From: Paraburkholderia sp.
GTDB lineage: Bacteria > Pseudomonadota > Gammaproteobacteria > Burkholderiales > Burkholderiaceae
NCBI RefSeq assembly: GCF_024281035.1
Contig: NZ_JAMXLH010000028.1
Coordinates: forward strand, 1-64,000
Length of the DNA: 64,000 nt
Direction: 5' to 3'
A model generated the notes under the pieces. It had not been told where the DNA came from and did not search any database. It saw only the letters and a program-made list of their open reading frames with translations. Shown one piece after another: positions 34,175 through 42,595 of the stretch. Positions within the stretch are counted from its first letter, which is position 1. Every line of letters begins with the position of its first letter. The position numbers were made by a program, and so were the translations under genes.

Positions 34175-35308
34175 TTAAAGCTGCCGCGCAATCACCATGC
34201 GCTGCACCTCACTGGTGCCTTCATAAATCTGCGTGATACGCGCATCGCGGTAGTGACGCTCCACCGGGTAATCGTTGAGGAACCCATAGCCGCCGTGAAT
34301 CTGGATCGCATGCGAGCACACTTCCTCGGCCATTTCGGACGCGTAGAGCTTCGCCTGCGACGCCTCCGAAAGACACGGCTTGCCGAGCGTGCGCAGCCGC
34401 GCCGCATGATGCACGAGAAGGCGAGCGGCGTTGATCCGCGTGTGCATGTCGGCGAGCATGTTCGCCACGCTCTGGTGCCGCACGAGCGGTTCGCCGAATT
34501 GCACGCGCTCGTGCGCGTAGTTGCGCGCCGCGTCGAACGCCGCACGCGCGATGCCGAGCGCCTGCGCCGCGATGCCGATGCGTCCGCCTTCGAGATTCGA
34601 CAGCGCGATCTTCAAGCCCTCGCCGCGCTGGCCGAGCAGATTGGCTTCGGGAATCGTGCAGTGATCGAGCGCGATCGGGCAGGTGTCAGACGCGCGAATG
34701 CCCATCTTCTTCTCGGTCGGGCCGACGTTGAAGCCCGGCGTATCGGTCGGGACGATGAAGGCGGAAATGCCGCGCTTGCCCGCGTCGGCATCGGTGACGG
34801 CAAACACGATCGCGACCTGCGCACGCGAGCCGTTCGTGACGAACTGCTTGTTGCCGTCGAGCACCCACTGGCCGTCGACCAGCCGCGCGCGCGTGCGCAG
34901 ATTGTTGGCCTCGGAGCCGGCCTGCGGCTCGGTCAGGCAGAACGCGCCAATCATCTCGCCCGCGGCGAGCTTGCGCAGATAGCGGTCCTTCTGCGCTTCG
35001 GTGCCGTACTGCAGGATCGGCCCGCAGCCCACCGAGTTGTGCACGCTCACGAGCGTCGCGCATGATGCGCAACCCGCGGCGATCTCCTCCATCGCGAGCG
35101 CATAAGCCACGTAGTCGGTGTACGAGCCGCCCAGTTCCTGCGGCACGATCATGCCGAGAAAGCCCAGCTCGCCCAACTGCTTCACGATCTCGTCGGGCAG
35201 CTTGCCGTCGCGATCCCATTGCGCTGCGTTCGGCGCAAGACGCTCCGTCGCGAAGTCGCGCGCGGCGTCGCGGATCATCCGTTGATCCTCGGTATAGAAC
35301 TCGTCCAT
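34175..35308 (-). CDS. Acyl-CoA dehydrogenase (short/branched-chain type, isobutyryl-CoA-like)
   Basis: 377 aa from ATG 35308 (GGAGG about 8 bases upstream; a longer frame to 35452 is not credible). ACAD motifs: [60 protein letters not shown] for the flavin/substrate site, and the catalytic Glu region [20 protein letters not shown], then [20 protein letters not shown]. It produces the alpha-beta double bond on short branched acyl-CoA and passes electrons to ETF. First gene of the operon divergent from the AraC regulator. Confidence 0.93.
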   Translation of the reverse strand: MDEFYTEDQRMIRDAARDFATERLAPNAAQWDRDGKLPDEIVKQLGELGFLGMIVPQELGGSYTDYVAYALAMEEIAAGCASCATLVSVHNSVGCGPILQYGTEAQKDRYLRKLAAGEMIGAFCLTEPQAGSEANNLRTRARLVDGQWVLDGNKQFVTNGSRAQVAIVFAVTDADAGKRGISAFIVPTDTPGFNVGPTEKKMGIRASDTCPIALDHCTIPEANLLGQRGEGLKIALSNLEGGRIGIAAQALGIARAAFDAARNYAHERVQFGEPLVRHQSVANMLADMHTRINAARLLVHHAARLRTLGKPCLSEASQAKLYASEMAEEVCSHAIQIHGGYGFLNDYPVERHYRDARITQIYEGTSEVQRMVIARQL

Positions 35309-35542
35309 GTCTGTCTCCTCCCTGTCTCTGCACACATCTCTGCACAAAGCGCGCGTGCTGCATTGCGGCGAAACACGCGGCCCGTCGTGCGGGCTGCGCT
35401 CACTGTCGCGCCGCACGCGCACGATTGCAACGCTTGAGAAAAGTGTAGGCATCCGCGCGACGGCGTTCCATGTCCGCCACGATCAAAGTCGTTGATCGGA
35501 TTTACCATAGCACTTCCGTCAACCCTTCAGGAGATGCATTTC

Positions 35543-36604
35543 GTGCCGAACGCGAAACCGGTCAAGCTGAGCGAAAAAGGCACCATCTCGATGAGTCTCG
35601 TCAACGAGACGCTCGCACTGGCGCGCGAGCGCAAGCTCGACGTCGCGCCCATACTCGAGGCCGCGGGCATTGCGCGGGCCGCGCTCGCAGCGCCTCGGGC
35701 GCGCGTGAGCGCCGCGCAATACGGCGCGTTGTGGCTCGGGATCGCGCACGCGCTCGATGACGAATTCTTCGGCCAGGATTCGCATGCGATGAAGAGCGGA
35801 AGCTTCGTCGCGATGACCCACGCGGCGCTCACCGCGCGCACCGGCCGCCAGGCGCTGCAGCGCGCGGTGAGCTTCATGCGGCTCATGCTCGACGACCTGG
35901 CCGGTCACGTCGATATCGACGCGGCACGCGTGCGCATCGCGTTCGTCCATCGCGAAGGCACGGCCACGCCGACGATCTTCGCGTACGCGACGTGGTTCAT
36001 CCTCGTCTACGGGCTCGTGTGCTGGCTGGTGGGGCGGCGCATTCCGCTCATCGCCGCGCGTTTTCGCTGCGCGGCGCCGGATGCGGTGGACGAGTACCGG
36101 CTCATGTTCTGCGACGACATGACGTTCGGCGAGGACGCCTCGTATGTCGACCTGTCACCGGCGTTTCTCGACCTGCCTGTGATCCAGACGCCCGGTTCGG
36201 TGCGGGCGTTCCTGCGCAACGCGCCCGGCAACTTCGTCGTGAAGTACCGCAATCCGGGTTCGTTCGCGGCACGCGTGCGCCGGACGCTGCGCGCGCTCCC
36301 GGCCACGGCGTGGCCGGACGCCGATACGATCGCGCGGCGCCTGAACGTCGCGCCCGCCACGCTGCGGCGGCGGCTCAAACAGGAGGGCCACAGTTGCCAG
36401 TCGATCAAGGACGCGTTGCGGCGCGACCTGGCGATCGCGGCGCTGCAGGATTCGCGCCGCTCGGTCGCGGACGTCGCCGCAGCCGTGGGTTTCGCCGAGC
36501 CGAGCGCATTCCACCGCGCCTTTCGCAAGTGGACCGGCATGCGCCCGGCCGACTATCGGCTGGCGCGCCAGCGGACGGTCGCGCAACGCCCAGACGACGC
36601 GTGA
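35543..36604 (+). CDS. AraC-family regulator, divergent from the acyl-CoA operon
   Basis: 353 aa if started at GTG 35543, which lies 9 nt after AGGAG (35529-35533); ATG 35534 in the same frame sits directly on that site and ATG 35591 is also possible. The N-terminal about 200 residues form an arabinose-binding-type (AraC_N) domain starting KGTISMSLVNETLALARERK. The C-terminal about 100 residues hold two HTH motifs (IARRLNVAPATLRRRLKQEG and SVADVAAAVGFAEPSAFHRA, FRKWTGMRPADYR). It probably activates the acid-degradation operon on the other strand. Confidence 0.9.
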   Translation: MPNAKPVKLSEKGTISMSLVNETLALARERKLDVAPILEAAGIARAALAAPRARVSAAQYGALWLGIAHALDDEFFGQDSHAMKSGSFVAMTHAALTARTGRQALQRAVSFMRLMLDDLAGHVDIDAARVRIAFVHREGTATPTIFAYATWFILVYGLVCWLVGRRIPLIAARFRCAAPDAVDEYRLMFCDDMTFGEDASYVDLSPAFLDLPVIQTPGSVRAFLRNAPGNFVVKYRNPGSFAARVRRTLRALPATAWPDADTIARRLNVAPATLRRRLKQEGHSCQSIKDALRRDLAIAALQDSRRSVADVAAAVGFAEPSAFHRAFRKWTGMRPADYRLARQRTVAQRPDDA

Positions 36605-36673
36605 CGCACGCGCCCGCGCGGCCATGTCACTCCGCTTTGATTTCTTTGATTTAACGCAACAACGCCTATACTT

Positions 36674-36690
36674 TTAGGGGTAATCCCTAA
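36674..36690. promoter_or_regulatory. Perfect inverted repeat upstream of a DUF4148 gene
   Basis: TTAGGG-GTAAT-CCCTAA is a 17-bp perfect inverted repeat ending 16 bp before the DUF4148 start, next to a TATACTTTT stretch that may be a -10 region. The position just upstream of the start fits a repressor operator or a response-regulator (NarL/FixJ type) site. Symmetry is observed; the binding factor is unknown. Confidence 0.5.
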
Positions 36691-36706
36691 TACAAAAGGC
36701 ATAACC

Positions 36707-36976
36707 ATGACCCCCCTCTCTCGCATCACGCTCGCCGTGCTGGTGGCAGCCGGCGCGGCAGCTTCGACGGCTGCGCTGGCGCAGCCCGCCGGCTCCCAGG
36801 CTCCCCTGACACGCGCTCAGGTGCAGGCCGATCTGGTCGACTGGCTTCAGGCAGGCTATGACCCGTTCGACTGGATCCACTACCCGGCCAATGCACAACG
36901 CGCAGGCGCCATCGTGGCGCAACGTCGCGCCGAACGCGCCGCCGGGGGCCAGGCGCAGATGCAACCGCAGCAATAA
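36707..36976 (+). CDS. DUF4148 secreted protein
   Basis: 89 aa. Signal peptide MTPLSRITLAVLVAAGAAAS with cleavage near ALAQP, followed by the DUF4148 core TRAQVQADLVDWLQAGYDPF and DWIHYPANAQRAGAIVAQR. A second member lies at 41847-42104 (AAGYNPNDWMHYP). The family is abundant in Burkholderiales and exported to the periplasm; molecular role unknown. AAAAGG precedes the ATG. Confidence 0.93.
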   Translation: MTPLSRITLAVLVAAGAAASTAALAQPAGSQAPLTRAQVQADLVDWLQAGYDPFDWIHYPANAQRAGAIVAQRRAERAAGGQAQMQPQQ

Positions 36977-37279
36977 CACCCTCCCCCTCGACAGCACATC
37001 TCCTAACGCCGGCGCGTGGCTCGCACCTCGCGCCAGCGCATCCTGAAAGCCCCGCACAACATCGCCGGGCAGCGCCGTGGCCAGCTCCACCCGCCGCCCG
37101 CGCTGACGCACCTGCGCCACGCCCACGGCCGGATTTCGGCACCGCGACCGTCAAGCTTGTTTACAATCCCGCCCGGAACCGACTGTTTCCAGGCTCCGCG
37201 ACGCCGTCGCCGCACCATCCGCGCGGGCGCCGATCTCCACAACAAGACCATCCGCTCGACTCTCAAAGGCTCAATCCTC

Positions 37280-38578
37280 ATGGACGCCATCAAGCGCTAT
37301 TTCGGCTTCGAAGAAGCAGGAACCGACCTGCGTACCGAAATCCTCGCCGGGATCACCACCTTCCTTACGATGGCTTACATCATCTTCGTCAATCCGGCCA
37401 TCCTCGGCGATGCGGGCATGCCGAAGGAATCGGTGTTCGTCGCCACCTGCCTGGTCGCGGCAATCGCATCGATCATCATGGGCCTCTACGCGAACTACCC
37501 GATCGCGCTCGCACCCGGCATGGGCCTGAACGCCTATTTCGCCTACACCGTCGTCAAGGGCATGGGCTTCACGTGGCAAGCGGCGCTCGGCGCCGTGTTC
37601 ATCTCGGGGTGTCTGTTCTTCATCGTGACGCTGCTGCGCGTGCGCGAAGCCATCATCAACGGCATTCCGCATTCGATCCGCGTCTCGATCACAGCCGGTA
37701 TTGGTCTCTTTCTCGCGCTCATTTCGCTCAAGAGCGCGGGCGTCGTCACGGGCAACCCGGCCACGCTCGTCACGCTCGGCAATCTGCACGATCCGCACAC
37801 GATCCTCGCGATCATCGGCTTCTTCGCAATCGTCACGCTCGACGTGCTGCGCGTGCGCGGCGCGATCCTGATCGGCATCGTGGGCGTCACCATTCTTTCG
37901 TTCTTCTTCGGCGGCAACGCGTTCCACGGCGTCTTCTCCGCGCCGCCCTCGATTGCGCCGACCTTCCTGCAACTCGACATTCGCGGCGCGCTCTCGACGG
38001 GCGTGCTCAACGTGATTCTCGTGTTCTTCCTCGTCGAACTGTTCGACGCCACCGGCACGCTGATGGGCGTCGCCAACCGCGCGGGGCTGCTCGTGCACGG
38101 CAAGATGCACCGCCTGAACCGCGCGCTGCTCGCCGACAGCACGGCGATTCTCGCGGGCTCGATGCTCGGCACGTCGTCGACGACGGCGTACATCGAAAGC
38201 GCCTCGGGTGTGCAGGCGGGCGGCCGCACCGGCGTGACCGCGCTGACCGTGGCCGTGCTGTTCCTCGCGTGCCTGTTCGTCGCGCCGCTCGCGGGCGTCG
38301 TGCCCGGCTACGCGACCGCGCCCGCGCTGCTCTATGTGTCGTGCCTGATGATGCGCGAGATCGCCGCGCTCGACTGGGAAGACGCCACCGAGGCCGTGCC
38401 CGCCGCGCTCACCGCGCTCACGATGCCGTTCACGTATTCGATCGCCGATGGCGTGGCGTTCGGCTTCATCTCGTACGGCGCGCTGAAGCTGCTGACCGGC
38501 CGCGTGCGCGGGGTCAAGCCGATCGTGTGGATCATCGCGGCGGTGTTCCTGTTCCGCTTCTTCTATCTGAAGGCCTGA
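37280..38578 (+). CDS. NCS2/AzgA-type purine (adenine/hypoxanthine/guanine) permease
   Basis: 432 aa from ATG 37280. The N-terminus MDAIKRYFGFEEAGTDLRTE and the first helix LAGITTFLTMAYIIFVNPAI are signatures of the AzgA/GhxP-PurP branch, as are APGMGLNAYFAYTVVKGMG, FFLVELFDATGTLMGVANRA and STTAYIESASGVQAGGRTG. About 12 to 14 membrane helices. Proton-coupled purine base uptake. The last codons, Lys-Ala-stop, begin a run of seven 12-bp repeats that each contain an in-frame stop. Confidence 0.94.
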   Translation: MDAIKRYFGFEEAGTDLRTEILAGITTFLTMAYIIFVNPAILGDAGMPKESVFVATCLVAAIASIIMGLYANYPIALAPGMGLNAYFAYTVVKGMGFTWQAALGAVFISGCLFFIVTLLRVREAIINGIPHSIRVSITAGIGLFLALISLKSAGVVTGNPATLVTLGNLHDPHTILAIIGFFAIVTLDVLRVRGAILIGIVGVTILSFFFGGNAFHGVFSAPPSIAPTFLQLDIRGALSTGVLNVILVFFLVELFDATGTLMGVANRAGLLVHGKMHRLNRALLADSTAILAGSMLGTSSTTAYIESASGVQAGGRTGVTALTVAVLFLACLFVAPLAGVVPGYATAPALLYVSCLMMREIAALDWEDATEAVPAALTALTMPFTYSIADGVAFGFISYGALKLLTGRVRGVKPIVWIIAAVFLFRFFYLKA

Positions 38579-38650
38579 TTGACGGCCTGATTGACGGCCT
38601 GATTGACGGCCTGATTAAAGGCCTGAATAAAGGCCTGAATAAAGGCCTGA
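38567..38650 (+). repeat. Seven tandem 12-bp repeats duplicating a permease gene 3' end
   Basis: Units of 12 bp: CTGAAGGCCTGA (38567-38578, containing the real stop), then TTGACGGCCTGA three times, TTAAAGGCCTGA once and ATAAAGGCCTGA twice, ending at 38650. Each unit carries TGA in the permease frame, so the array makes seven stop codons in series. It looks like replication slippage of the gene end; the core GGCC palindrome could also form weak hairpins. Confidence 0.9.
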
Positions 38651-38657
38651 AAAGCGC

Positions 38658-38829
38658 TTACTGGAATCCGCCGTGGCCTTCCATCCCGCCGATACCGATG
38701 TGAAGCGCCTGCTCGCGTTCCTCTCGCGGCTCGTGCACGTCCAGGCGCACGTCCGGACGCACAAAAGCAAAACCGGGCGTGCCGCCCGGTACGTATGAAG
38801 ATCGCGAGGGGATGCGCGCCGCAACGCGC
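38658..38829 (-). pseudogene. Possible C-terminal gene fragment
   Basis: Minus-strand frame ending TAA at 38660-38658. It reads SSYVPGGTPGFAFVRPDVRL, then a Glu/Arg-rich stretch and EQALHIGIGGMEGHGGFQ. The low-complexity but protein-like composition (YVPGG-PGFAFVRPDV resembles C-termini of small secreted Burkholderia proteins) contrasts with the nonsense upstream in the same frame, and no start codon with a ribosome-binding site is found. It may be a remnant or an unannotated short gene. Confidence 0.3.
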
Positions 38830-38886
38830 TCGCCATGGTCCAAAAGCGGCTCACAAGGCGGCTGAAGAAGCGGCGCAAAACACAGC

Positions 38887-39180
38887 TCAGGAAGCGGCGA
38901 TATTGGCCTGTACGAAACGGACATACCCGCTACGCAACACGCGGCACCGTGCATCGGTTTCCGACAACAGCCGGCGCGCGACGGCTTCGATCCGGTCGCG
39001 ATGGTTGTCGAACGCGTGGAGCATGTCTTCGGCTCGGGGCGATGCTGCGCCGAAATGATCTTCCAGCGCCGCCGACGTGATCGTGCACTCCACTCTCTGC
39101 CCATCGATCATCGCCGGAAACGCCAGCGTCAAGTCGGGCCCCGAATACTCGGGGACTACCTTCGGAAAAATGATCTGCAT
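38887..39180 (-). CDS. DUF1488-family protein
   Basis: 97 aa from ATG 39180 (MQIIFPKVVPEYSGPDLTLA). The core LTLAFPAMIDGQRVECTITS then AALEDHFGAASPRAEDMLHA is typical of DUF1488: short cytoplasmic alpha/beta proteins of about 85-100 residues in proteobacteria. Function unknown. The upstream extension of the frame to 39243 is Ala/Arg-rich and not part of the domain. Confidence 0.85.
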   Translation of the reverse strand: MQIIFPKVVPEYSGPDLTLAFPAMIDGQRVECTITSAALEDHFGAASPRAEDMLHAFDNHRDRIEAVARRLLSETDARCRVLRSGYVRFVQANIAAS

Positions 39181-39514
39181 GGGCGAGGCCTTCGGTTGAG
39201 GTTGAGCGGGCCGCGCGGCTGTTGCCCCTCCCCTGGCGCGCACGGAATCTCATCAGCCGCCATCAGTTCGCGTCTCGGACGACACGTTTGCGCCGGTTGA
39301 TTGGATTTACTTTAGACGACTTCACACGGGTCGCAAGGCCGACGTTGTCGCAGTCGGGAAATCACGCGCCCGACCCCGCTTCCCACACGCTTCCTGCGCG
39401 CTTTCTGCCCGCTTCCTGCCTACTCATTACCCTGTCCGGTGCGCGCACAGATGCACCCCGTGCACCTGCGCTTTTGCCGCATCGCAGCGAAGTACCGTCG
39501 CGCGCGACCGCACG
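39181..39514. other. Intergenic; nothing recognised
   Basis: 334 bp between the DUF1488 gene and a small membrane-protein gene, both on the minus strand. Contains the promoter region of the DUF1488 gene. Several CTTCCTGC-type short direct repeats occur at about 39387-39420. No gene or RNA recognised. Confidence 0.4.
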
Positions 39515-39748
39515 TTACGTTTCGCGATGCCGCTGCTGATGCTGCTGATGCTGCTGATCCTCGATATCCGTCGGGTACAGGGTCAGCATCACGACGAACG
39601 CGACGACGCTCGCGCCAATGGTTGCCGCTCCGTACAGCACGACGTTGCTCAAGTCGAAGAACAGCCCGTGAAGCACCAGTGCCACGCCGAACAGCGCGGC
39701 GAACGTGGCGAGCGTCGCCCCCACAATCCTCAATTCACCATGCACCAT
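39515..39748 (-). CDS. Small two-helix membrane protein with a His/Gln tail
   Basis: 77 aa from ATG 39748 (GGAG 7-8 nt upstream). Two membrane helices, IVGATLATFAALFGVALVLH and VLYGAATIGASVVAFVVMLT, then a hydrophilic tail QQHQQHQQ. Function unknown. The tail comes from CTGCTGATG-type triplet repeats in the DNA. Inner membrane. Confidence 0.7.
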   Translation of the reverse strand: MVHGELRIVGATLATFAALFGVALVLHGLFFDLSNVVLYGAATIGASVVAFVVMLTLYPTDIEDQQHQQHQQRHRET

Positions 39749-40096
39749 GATGTACTCCGTCAAACGGAGCCCGCCGCGGTCCATCGGCCGCCGCCGGGGC
39801 GCGAGACCGCTACGCGCTTCTCTTCATCCTGGCACTCGCGCGCATGAACGCAAGCGGAATCTGCGGGCGCGCGGAGGGATCGACGCCGGTCAGCAATCCT
39901 GAATCATGACGCAGCGCAAAACCGCGCGGCGCGACGTTCCACGACGTGCTGCATTGCAACGCAGCACATGCATTCAATTTGCGTGCAATCCGGTTTGCTT
40001 GCCGCCGGGCGGGCGGGCTGCGGGTCAGCTGCGGGTCAGCTGTGTGTCAACTGCCGACCAGGTTAAGCTTGCCGAATCCTCTCGCCCACGCATGCC
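39749..40096. other. Intergenic upstream of the membrane ferritin gene
   Basis: 348 bp divergent spacer between the two-helix protein and the MbfA-like gene. A 10-bp direct repeat CTGCGGGTCAG / CTGCGGGTCAG lies at about 40018-40040 (two copies of GCTGCGGGTCAG in tandem). It is a candidate control region for the iron genes; no clear Fur or Irr box was recognised by eye. Confidence 0.4.
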
Positions 40097-41227
40097 ATGG
40101 CCTCTGCCCAGGAACTCAAGCGCTTCAGGCGCAATCTCGCCGACGAACTCGATAGCGCCGCCGTCTACGACACGCTGTCCGCCGTCGAGCAGGACACAGG
40201 GCGCCGCAAGATCTTCGCCGAACTCGCCGCGTCCGAGCGCGAGCATGCGCGCGTGTGGCACGACAAGCTCGCGGCCAACGGCGTGCATCCGCGCACGCAT
40301 CGGCGCAGCGCGAAAACGCGGCTGCTTCAGGCGCTCACGCGCGTATTCGGCCCGTCGATCGTGCTGCCGACCGTCGCCGCCGCCGAATACGCCGACCGCG
40401 ACCGCTACGCGCACGAACCGGGCGCCGAAAAGCTCTCCGCGCAGGAACAGCAGCACGCGGCGATCGTGCAGTCGTTCGTCGCGGCCAGGACCGCGCGCAA
40501 GCGCCCGAAAGGCGAGCAGATCGCCGCCGCCGAGTCGTGGCACAAGGGCGCGACCTCGGGCAACGATCTGCGCGCCGCCGTGCTCGGCGCCAACGACGGA
40601 CTCGTCTCGAACTTCTGCCTCATCATGGGCGTCGCGGGCGCGGGCAGCGCCAACCACACGATCCTGCTCACGGGGCTCGCCGGGCTCGTGGCGGGCGCGT
40701 GTTCGATGGCGCTCGGCGAATGGCTGTCGGTCACCAACGCGCGTGAGCTCGCGCGCACGCAGCTCGCGCGGGAAGCCGACGAACTCGAGAACACGCCCGA
40801 CGCCGAACGCCACGAACTCGCGCTGATTTACCAGGCGAAGGGCATCGACGCCGACGAATCGCGACGCGTCGCCGCGCAGATCATGCGCAACCGCGATCAG
40901 GCGCTCGACACGCTCGCGCGCGAGGAACTGGGCATCGATCCGAAGGAACTGGGCGGCAATCCGTGGTCGGCGGCGGCGGTGTCGTTTTGTCTCTTTTCGC
41001 TCGGCGCGGCGTTCCCCACCGCCGCATTTCTATGGGCGCGCGGCACATCGGCCATCGTGCAGTCGGTCGTGCTGAGCGCGATCGGTCTCGCGGCAGTCGG
41101 CGTGTTCACGTCGCTTTTCAACGGGCGCAGCGCGACGTTTTCCGCGTTGCGGCAAATTGTGATCGGGCTCGTCGCGGCGGCTTTTACGGCGGGCGCGGGC
41201 CGGTTGTTGGGCGTATCGATCTCGTGA
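40097..41227 (+). CDS. mbfA: Membrane-bound ferritin/VIT1-family iron exporter (MbfA-like)
   Basis: 376 aa. The N-terminal ferritin-like four-helix domain (about 1-165) has diiron-type residues: Glu17 in NLADELD, Glu47-x-x-His50 in SEREHARVW, and a second AQEQQHAAIVQSFV pair. The C-terminal about 180 residues are the VIT1/CCC1 membrane domain with AAVLGANDGLVSNFCLIMGV, GLVAGACSMALGEWLSVTNA and five membrane helices. The combination matches MbfA of alphaproteobacteria, an Fe(II)/peroxide-detoxifying iron exporter. Its stop overlaps the start of a 2Fe-2S ferredoxin gene by four bases (GTGA). Confidence 0.93.
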   Translation: MASAQELKRFRRNLADELDSAAVYDTLSAVEQDTGRRKIFAELAASEREHARVWHDKLAANGVHPRTHRRSAKTRLLQALTRVFGPSIVLPTVAAAEYADRDRYAHEPGAEKLSAQEQQHAAIVQSFVAARTARKRPKGEQIAAAESWHKGATSGNDLRAAVLGANDGLVSNFCLIMGVAGAGSANHTILLTGLAGLVAGACSMALGEWLSVTNARELARTQLAREADELENTPDAERHELALIYQAKGIDADESRRVAAQIMRNRDQALDTLAREELGIDPKELGGNPWSAAAVSFCLFSLGAAFPTAAFLWARGTSAIVQSVVLSAIGLAAVGVFTSLFNGRSATFSALRQIVIGLVAAAFTAGAGRLLGVSIS

Positions 41228-41529
41228 GCGCGGACGATTGCAAGCGCACGCCGCGCGTGCGCATCGAGCCGCTCGGCGTCACGTTCGAGGCGCCGCCGGA
41301 ACTCACGTTGCTGGAGGCGGCGCGCCTCGCCGGCATCCGTCTGCCGCGCATGTGCCGCAACGGCACGTGCCGGACGTGCATGTGCCGCGTCGTGAGCGGC
41401 AAAGTCCGCTTTACGATCGAATGGCCGGGGCTGAGCCGCGAGGAGAAGGCCGAAGGCTACGTGCTGACCTGCGTGGCGGTCGCGCAGACCGACCTGGTGC
41501 TCGACGTGCCGGACGCAACCTTATCGTGA
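41224..41529 (+). CDS. 2Fe-2S ferredoxin coupled to the membrane ferritin
   Basis: 101 aa from GTG 41224, overlapping the MbfA stop. Plant-type ferredoxin fold with the cluster ligands in LPRMCRNGTCRTCMCRVVSG (C-x4-C-x2-C) and a last Cys in GYVLTCVAVAQTDLVLDVPD. It begins PRVRIEPLGVTFEAPPELTL, i.e. the strand and LLEAARLAGIRLP helix typical for the family. An extra Cys lies two residues after the third ligand. The overlap suggests that the ferredoxin supplies electrons to release or reduce stored iron, like Bfd with bacterioferritin; that role is inference. Confidence 0.92.
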   Translation: MSADDCKRTPRVRIEPLGVTFEAPPELTLLEAARLAGIRLPRMCRNGTCRTCMCRVVSGKVRFTIEWPGLSREEKAEGYVLTCVAVAQTDLVLDVPDATLS

Positions 41530-41846
41530 CGATGCGTTGCAATAACGGTTCAAGCCGTCGAAAACAAAAATCGAAATCCGCAGTGCAAGCCGCGGATTAT
41601 CGCTAAACGACAGCCCCAGGACGCAAACGTCCCCGCAACGCTCGTCCATCCCGCACGCGCATTACGCGCTTAAACATTCGATTCATACGATCAATACCTG
41701 AGGCGACTGTTGTCGCCGCACGAATACTGAATTCGTTTCCCAGGTATTTACCCTGATCACGCGAACCCCTACATTGACGCCATGGCCAGCGCAATACCAC
41801 TGCAACACGCCGAGGCCACTCACAAAATATATTTGGAGGTAGCGTC
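41530..41846. other. Intergenic upstream of a DUF4148 gene
   Basis: 317 bp holding the promoter of the second DUF4148 gene. The palindrome GGTATTTACC (about 41740-41751) sits about 95 bp before the start. A good ribosome-binding site (TTGGAGG, about 41834-41840) precedes the ATG. No gene recognised. Confidence 0.4.
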
Positions 41847-42104
41847 ATGAAATCGATTCTCAAGGCCGCCGTGGTTGCCGCAGTGCTCACCGTTCCGGCT
41901 CTTTCGTTCGCCCAGCAACAACAACCCGTGACCCGCGCACAGGTACGCGCCGAACTCACGCAACTTCGCGCCGCCGGTTACAACCCGAACGACTGGATGC
42001 ACTATCCCGACAATATCCAGGCCGCCGAAGCGAAGGTCGACGCCCAGCGCGCTGCGACCGCTTTTGGTCCGTCGACGAACGGTACGTCGCAATCGGGCCA
42101 GTAA
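41847..42104 (+). CDS. DUF4148 secreted protein
   Basis: 85 aa. Signal peptide MKSILKAAVVAAVLTVPALS (cleavage near SFAQQ) and core TRAQVRAELTQLRAAGYNPN, DWMHYPDNIQAAEAKVDAQR. Second DUF4148 copy of the window; role unknown. Strong GGAGG before the ATG and a perfect 17-bp stem terminator downstream make it a well-delimited single-gene transcript. Confidence 0.94.
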   Translation: MKSILKAAVVAAVLTVPALSFAQQQQPVTRAQVRAELTQLRAAGYNPNDWMHYPDNIQAAEAKVDAQRAATAFGPSTNGTSQSGQ

Positions 42105-42147
42105 CCGACTTGAATTGAACGGGCCTCGGCATAAACCTGAGGCACGC

Positions 42148-42192
42148 AAACCATCAGGCCCGCCCTCGCGAGAGAGGCGGGCCTGATGGTTT
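42148..42192 (+). terminator. Strong intrinsic-type terminator, 17-bp perfect stem
   Basis: Arms 42148-42164 and 42176-42192 are perfectly complementary (AAACCATCAGGCCCGCC / its reverse complement) with an 11-nt loop that itself contains the palindrome CTCGCGAG. The flanking AAA and TTT allow bidirectional action between the DUF4148 gene and the convergent small lipoprotein gene. Confidence 0.85.
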
Positions 42193-42251
42193 TCAGCCTG
42201 CGCATTTGCGCAGACAGTTTTTTACGCGGGTAACGGTTAAAGGTTAGCGGG

Positions 42252-42494
42252 TTAGCGCCTGCCACGGCCGCCGCGTCCACCGCGTCCGCCGCCCCACCAA
42301 TCGTGGTCTCCACCGCCACGCCAGCCGCCACCGCCCCAAATGCCGACGTCCACGGTTCCGTAAGCAGGCGCGTAGCCGTAGTAACCGGGATATGGCTGTC
42401 CGTAGCCATAGCCGTAGCCATAGTCATAACCGGGCGCGACCACGCACCCGCCCAGCAGCGCAATCGCGCCTGCGATAAAGACGACCTTGATCAT
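42252..42494 (-). CDS. Small Gly/Tyr-rich lipoprotein
   Basis: 80 aa. Signal MIKVVFIAGAIALLGGC with lipobox LLGGC (Cys17). The mature part has GYDYGYGYGYGQPYPGYYGY and a Gly/Trp/Arg-rich tail. No enzyme domain; such proteins occur widely in Burkholderiales envelopes. Start 42494 with an AAGGGGGG ribosome-binding site. Convergent with the upstream DUF4148 gene. Confidence 0.8.
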   Translation of the reverse strand: MIKVVFIAGAIALLGGCVVAPGYDYGYGYGYGQPYPGYYGYAPAYGTVDVGIWGGGGWRGGGDHDWWGGGRGGRGGRGRR

Positions 42495-42595
42495 TGCTCA
42501 CCCCCCTTTCTATGTGTAAGAAAACAGAGGCGTTATTAAGTTCTGACCGAATTGTTAGCTGCCATTACACGTGTCATGGCGGCTTTTACACACAC

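Noticed and set aside
38579..38650. Tandem 12-bp repeats considered as a CRISPR array
   Set aside because: Units are directly adjacent with no spacers and derive from the gene end.
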